Source: Candidatus Roseilinea sp.
GTDB taxonomy: Bacteria > Chloroflexota > Anaerolineae > J036 > Brachytrichaceae
Assembly: GCA_026003755.1 (NCBI GenBank)
Contig: BPHV01000002.1
Span: forward strand, 372,001 to 436,000
DNA: 64,000 nt
Reading direction: 5' to 3'
Shown here: positions 61,239-64,000 of the stretch, one piece after another
Layout: each line of letters begins with the position of its first letter
Numbering within the stretch: position 1 is the first letter of the stretch
The notes under the pieces: generated by a model
The model's input: only the letters and a program-made list of their open reading frames with translations
Told to the model about the DNA's origin: nothing
Database searches by the model: none
Translations under genes and position numbers: made by a program

Positions 61239-61475
61239 ATGAAGCCCACCGGCATTTGCCCGAAGTGCGGCAGCGACATCGCTGCGCGCGCGCCCGGACA
61301 GCAAGACGAGACTTCCATCCTCGTGGATTGGGGCGGCGATCTCACCGGCGCGCCGGTTGCGCGCTGCTGCGCCTGCGGCTACGTCGAGAGCTATGTGGAG
61401 TCGCCTGAGGATTTGGAGCGCATCCGGCGCAAGTACAAGCTCTACACGCCGGAGCGCGAGGCAGAGACCCCATGA
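61239..61475 (+). CDS. Small zinc-ribbon-like protein inside the ABC operon
   Basis: 78 residues, ATG with GGGAG/CGGAGGAG just before it. It has two Cys pairs, ICPKCGSDI and RCCACGYVE, separated by about 32 residues, which is the spacing of a zinc ribbon. A charged C-terminal helix follows (SPEDLERIRRKYKLYTPERE). There is no transmembrane segment. Its stop overlaps the next permease start by 4 nt (ATGA), and the previous permease is only 17 nt away, so it is co-translated with the transporter. It is not a known subunit of PotABCD-type importers, so a regulatory or assembly role is inference. Confidence 0.7.
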   Translation: MKPTGICPKCGSDIAARAPGQQDETSILVDWGGDLTGAPVARCCACGYVESYVESPEDLERIRRKYKLYTPEREAETP

Positions 61476-62344
61476 CCGGCAACCGTTCCCTCGCTGCGCG
61501 CCTCTTCGCTTGGACCATCTTCATCATCTGCGCGGCATATCTGATCGTGCCGCTGGCGACGCAGTTCGACTATTCGCTGCGCGCCCGGCGCGGCGAGATC
61601 GGCTTCACGGCCTACACCAACGTGCTCTCCATCCCAGAGCCCGATAAGGTGCTCCAAGTGCAAACGTCGCCGCTCAAGATCACCCTCAACCTGCCGCGCT
61701 TCTACTCCTCGCTGCTTTTCTCCTCTCTGATGGCCGTGCTGACCATCATCGTGAGCACGGCCATCGTCGTGCCCACCGCCTATTGGGTGCACCTGCGCGT
61801 GCCGAGGCTGAAGCCGGTGATGGAGTTCTTCACCGTGCTCCCGTTCGCCATCCCCGGCATCGTGCTCACCTTCGGCCTGCTGCGCACGTATAGCGGCCCG
61901 CCCTTCTCGCTGACGAACACCGAACTGGGCACGGTCGCCTTGCTGGTCGGTGGCTACACCATCGCCGTCTTGCCTTACACGTATCGCTCGGTGGACGTCG
62001 GCCTGAGGGCGATTGACATTCGCACGCTCACCGAGGCGGCGCGCAGCCTGGGCGCCGGCTGGCCGGCGATCATCCTGCAGGTGATCCTGCCCAATCTGCG
62101 CGTGGCCGTGCTCAGCGCGGCGCTGCTCACCTTCGCCATCGCCATCGGCGAATACACGCTGGCCAACTTCCTGTTCCCCGACGAACGCGCGTTCGGCTCG
62201 TACATGGCGTCGGTCGGCAACAACAAAATCTTCGAGCCGGCCGCGCTGACCATCATCAGCTTCGTGCTCGTATGGCTCCTGGTGCTGCTCATCCAGCGCG
62301 TGGGCCGCGGCACCGGCCAAACGCAGATGACCGGGATGAGGTAA
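61472..62344 (+). CDS. ABC transporter permease (PotC/PhnV-like)
   Basis: 290 residues. A first helix follows MTGNRSLAARLFAWTI, and the EAA loop is RTLTEAARSLGAGWPAIILQ. It has six helices in all, with VMEFFTVLPFAIPGIVLTF typical of the second permease of PotBC-type systems. It overlaps the zinc-ribbon gene by 4 nt. An extended extracytoplasmic loop (residues 30-70, RRGEIGFTAYTNVLSIPEPD) precedes the core. It works with the 60334 permease and the ATPase as a binding-protein-dependent importer. Confidence 0.9.
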   Translation: MTGNRSLAARLFAWTIFIICAAYLIVPLATQFDYSLRARRGEIGFTAYTNVLSIPEPDKVLQVQTSPLKITLNLPRFYSSLLFSSLMAVLTIIVSTAIVVPTAYWVHLRVPRLKPVMEFFTVLPFAIPGIVLTFGLLRTYSGPPFSLTNTELGTVALLVGGYTIAVLPYTYRSVDVGLRAIDIRTLTEAARSLGAGWPAIILQVILPNLRVAVLSAALLTFAIAIGEYTLANFLFPDERAFGSYMASVGNNKIFEPAALTIISFVLVWLLVLLIQRVGRGTGQTQMTGMR

Positions 62345-62365
62345 AACTATCATGGGTGGCACGTC

Positions 62366-63418
62366 ATGGCCTATCTCGAGTTGATCCATCTGCGCAAGGT
62401 GTTCGGCACGACGGTCGCCGTCGAGTCGTTCGACCTGGATGTGGCCCAGGGCGAGTTCGTCTCGTTCCTCGGACCCAGCGGCTGCGGCAAGACCACCACG
62501 CTGCGCATGATCGCCGGCTTCGAGCAGCCGACCGAGGGGCGGATTCGCATTGACGGCGAGGATGTGACCAACACGCCGCCCAACAAGCGCCGGCTGGGCA
62601 TGGTCTTCCAGTCCTACGCGCTCTTCCCCAACATGACCGTGGCCGACAACATCGCCTTTGGCCTGCGCATGGCGAAGGCGCCGGCGCACTTGATCCGTCA
62701 GCGCGTGGAAGAGATGCTCGCGTTGATCCAGATGCAGGGCTACGGCAAGCGCTACAGCCATCAGCTCTCCGGCGGCCAGCAGCAACGCGTGGCACTGGCC
62801 CGCGCGCTGGCCATCCAGCCGCGCGTGCTGCTGCTGGACGAGCCGCTCTCCGCGCTCGACGCCAAGATCCGCGACGAGCTGCGCAGCGAAATCCGGCGCA
62901 TTCAGCGGGCGCTCCACATCACCACCATCTACGTCACACACGACCAGGAGGAGGCGCTGGCGCTCTCCGACCGGATCGTGGTGATGAACAGCGGGCGGAT
63001 CGAGCAAGTCGGCACGCCGTTCGAGATCTACAACCGGCCCCAGACCGAGTTCGTCGCCCGCTTCGTGGGCACGCTCAGCACGCTGCGCGGCGTGGCCGGC
63101 GCCGACGGCTGCGTGATGGTCGGCGGCCAGCCGGTGCGGCTAATGCAGCCGCTGGGCGATAAGCGCCCCGGCGATGCCGTGACGATTGCCCTGCGTCCGG
63201 AGACGATCATGCTGAACGACGACAGGCCCGGCCACAATCGGGTGACGGCCAAGGTGGAAGGCGTCACCTTCCTCGGCTCGATCGTGCGCGTGCAGTTGAG
63301 CGTCAACGGCTCGGCATTCGTCGCCGACGCGCTGAACAACCCCAACTTCACGCCGCCGAGCGTCGGCCAGAGCGTGACGATCGGCTTCGCGCCGGAGGCT
63401 GCGCGCGTCGTCGAGTAG
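62366..63418 (+). CDS. ABC transporter ATP-binding protein (PotA/FbpC-like)
   Basis: 350 residues. It has Walker A LGPSGCGKTTTLRMIAG, Q-loop MVFQSYALFPN, signature LSGGQQQRVALARALA, Walker B VLLLDEPLSALDAK and the switch His in IYVTHDQEEAL. A C-terminal TOBE-type domain (~240-350; TIALRPETIML and AKVEGVTFLGSIVRVQL) is typical of polyamine, iron and sugar importers. It lies 21 nt after the second permease and closes the operon. It energises transport of the unknown ligand. Confidence 0.93.
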   Translation: MAYLELIHLRKVFGTTVAVESFDLDVAQGEFVSFLGPSGCGKTTTLRMIAGFEQPTEGRIRIDGEDVTNTPPNKRRLGMVFQSYALFPNMTVADNIAFGLRMAKAPAHLIRQRVEEMLALIQMQGYGKRYSHQLSGGQQQRVALARALAIQPRVLLLDEPLSALDAKIRDELRSEIRRIQRALHITTIYVTHDQEEALALSDRIVVMNSGRIEQVGTPFEIYNRPQTEFVARFVGTLSTLRGVAGADGCVMVGGQPVRLMQPLGDKRPGDAVTIALRPETIMLNDDRPGHNRVTAKVEGVTFLGSIVRVQLSVNGSAFVADALNNPNFTPPSVGQSVTIGFAPEAARVVE

Positions 63419-63452
63419 CGCAACGGTAAACGCCTCGGGCTGCGAACCTGGG

Positions 63453-64000
63453 CTACAAAGCCGCCAGCGCCGCGTTCACATCCTCGAACAGCCGGTCGCA
63501 TACTTCGGCCAACGCTGCGCGTTTGGCGGGGTCGCGCGCCACGCCGAAGCCGGCAACCCGGAGGTGAATGCCGGCCTCTCGCAAGGCAACCGCCGCCTGA
63601 CGGACGGCGCGCACCCCGCCGGCGTTATCCTCAAAGACGATCACTTGCCGACGGGCGAGCGGCTCGACGCCGCCCCGCTCTCCTTGTGCGACGAACGCAT
63701 AAGCCGCCAAGGCAGCTTCCCGCAGCGGGCAGCCGATCGCTGCCAGCATAGCCGCGATGGGCTGGACGAGCGCCGGCTTGGCGTAATCCCAGATTGAGCC
63801 ACCTTTCACGTCGGCCAGCCACTGCATCGGCCCCAGACCCACGAGCGGCAGCTCGGCCAGGTCTAACTGGGCCAATGCAATCTCGCCTTCCGGCGTTTGG
63901 TAGAGGCCAGGGCGGCTGCCGTCGGGGGGAAGCGTGGGGCGCGCTGTGTAGGCGCTGGCCGGATGCGCGCGGATGATCTGTCGGCTGCGCGCGTGAGGGA
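63453..64000 (-). CDS. Unrecognised protein, partial (N-terminus beyond the window)
   Basis: The frame is open from the stop at 63453 to the window edge, at least 182 residues; internal TTG and ATG codons (63875, 63825) are not needed as starts. The last ~75 residues, including QVIVFEDNAGGVRAVRQAAVALREAG, resemble the phosphatase-type HAD pattern (FEDxxxGxxAxxxA), and DPAKRAALAEVCDRLFEDVN follows, ending AALAAL. Upstream there is RPGLYQTPEGEIALAQLDLA and GSIWDYAKPALVQPIAAML. There is no firm family match. It is convergent with the ABC ATPase gene. Confidence 0.55.
   Translation of the reverse strand, partial: PHARSRQIIRAHPASAYTARPTLPPDGSRPGLYQTPEGEIALAQLDLAELPLVGLGPMQWLADVKGGSIWDYAKPALVQPIAAMLAAIGCPLREAALAAYAFVAQGERGGVEPLARRQVIVFEDNAGGVRAVRQAAVALREAGIHLRVAGFGVARDPAKRAALAEVCDRLFEDVNAALAAL

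Overview
This 64 kb window is dense, GC-rich bacterial chromosome with genes on both strands, short intergenic gaps and no rRNA, integrase, transposase or CRISPR array. The mix of genes (RNase J, GlnRS together with an archaeal-type ProRS, LexA operators of the GAAC-N4-GTTC type, TRAP and peptide ABC uptake, a GT-C protein with a long C-terminal beta domain, and many -10 boxes lying only 5-10 nt before a start codon) suggests a member of the Chloroflexota, probably Anaerolineae-like. That placement is inference; no phylogenetic marker was compared.

Layout. 1-7.3 kb (minus): an envelope block with an FtsX/MacB-type permease (cut by the window edge), a hydroxypyruvate-isomerase-like TIM barrel, a GT-C membrane glycosyltransferase, an SDR and a FtsW/RodA protein fused to a transpeptidase-like domain that lacks its catalytic motifs. 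7.5-10.8 kb: a TRAP transporter of the TakP type, with the binding protein facing the two permease genes across a shared terminator. 10.9-13.3 kb: MntR/DtxR regulator, PlsY, RluA-type pseudouridine synthase, tRNA-Val. 13.3-19.6 kb: arginine-deiminase-like enzyme, LexA with two operators, SDR, YggS, DUF4166, NagA, a 38-residue membrane peptide and RidA. 19.8-25.9 kb: GlnRS, a frameshifted acyl-CoA ligase, a penicillin-acylase-type Ntn hydrolase and tRNA-Gly.

26-31 kb: an SH3/TIM-barrel protein, a THUMP-type RNA methyltransferase, a lipoprotein GH13 hydrolase and ManA. 31-42 kb: EF-P, YbbR, a class III aminotransferase, RecN, homoserine dehydrogenase, RNase J, an FHA-winged-helix regulator and a MtaD-type deaminase fused to a CYTH domain. 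42-44.5 kb: a GNAT gene broken by an in-frame TGA, pterin carbinolamine dehydratase and ProRS. 44.7-45.0 kb: a cluster of six small palindromes. 45-51.3 kb: a peptide-use cluster (family 5 ABC binding protein and permeases, M24 and M20 peptidase-like proteins). 51.4-58.9 kb: PfkB kinase, 5-formyl-THF cyclo-ligase, amidohydrolase, tRNA-Gln, Lon, MurI and a cyclophilin. 59-63.4 kb: a complete PotD/Fbp-type ABC importer with a tiny zinc-ribbon gene translationally coupled between its permeases. 63.4 kb to the end: a partial unrecognised gene.

The most unusual items are the deaminase-CYTH fusion, the FtsW/pseudo-transpeptidase fusion, three heptanucleotide repeat arrays (two inside coding sequence in frame-preserving 21-nt blocks, one of them flanked by 8-bp direct repeats), the six-palindrome cluster, the zinc-ribbon protein in the ABC operon, and the frequent leaderless-type promoters.
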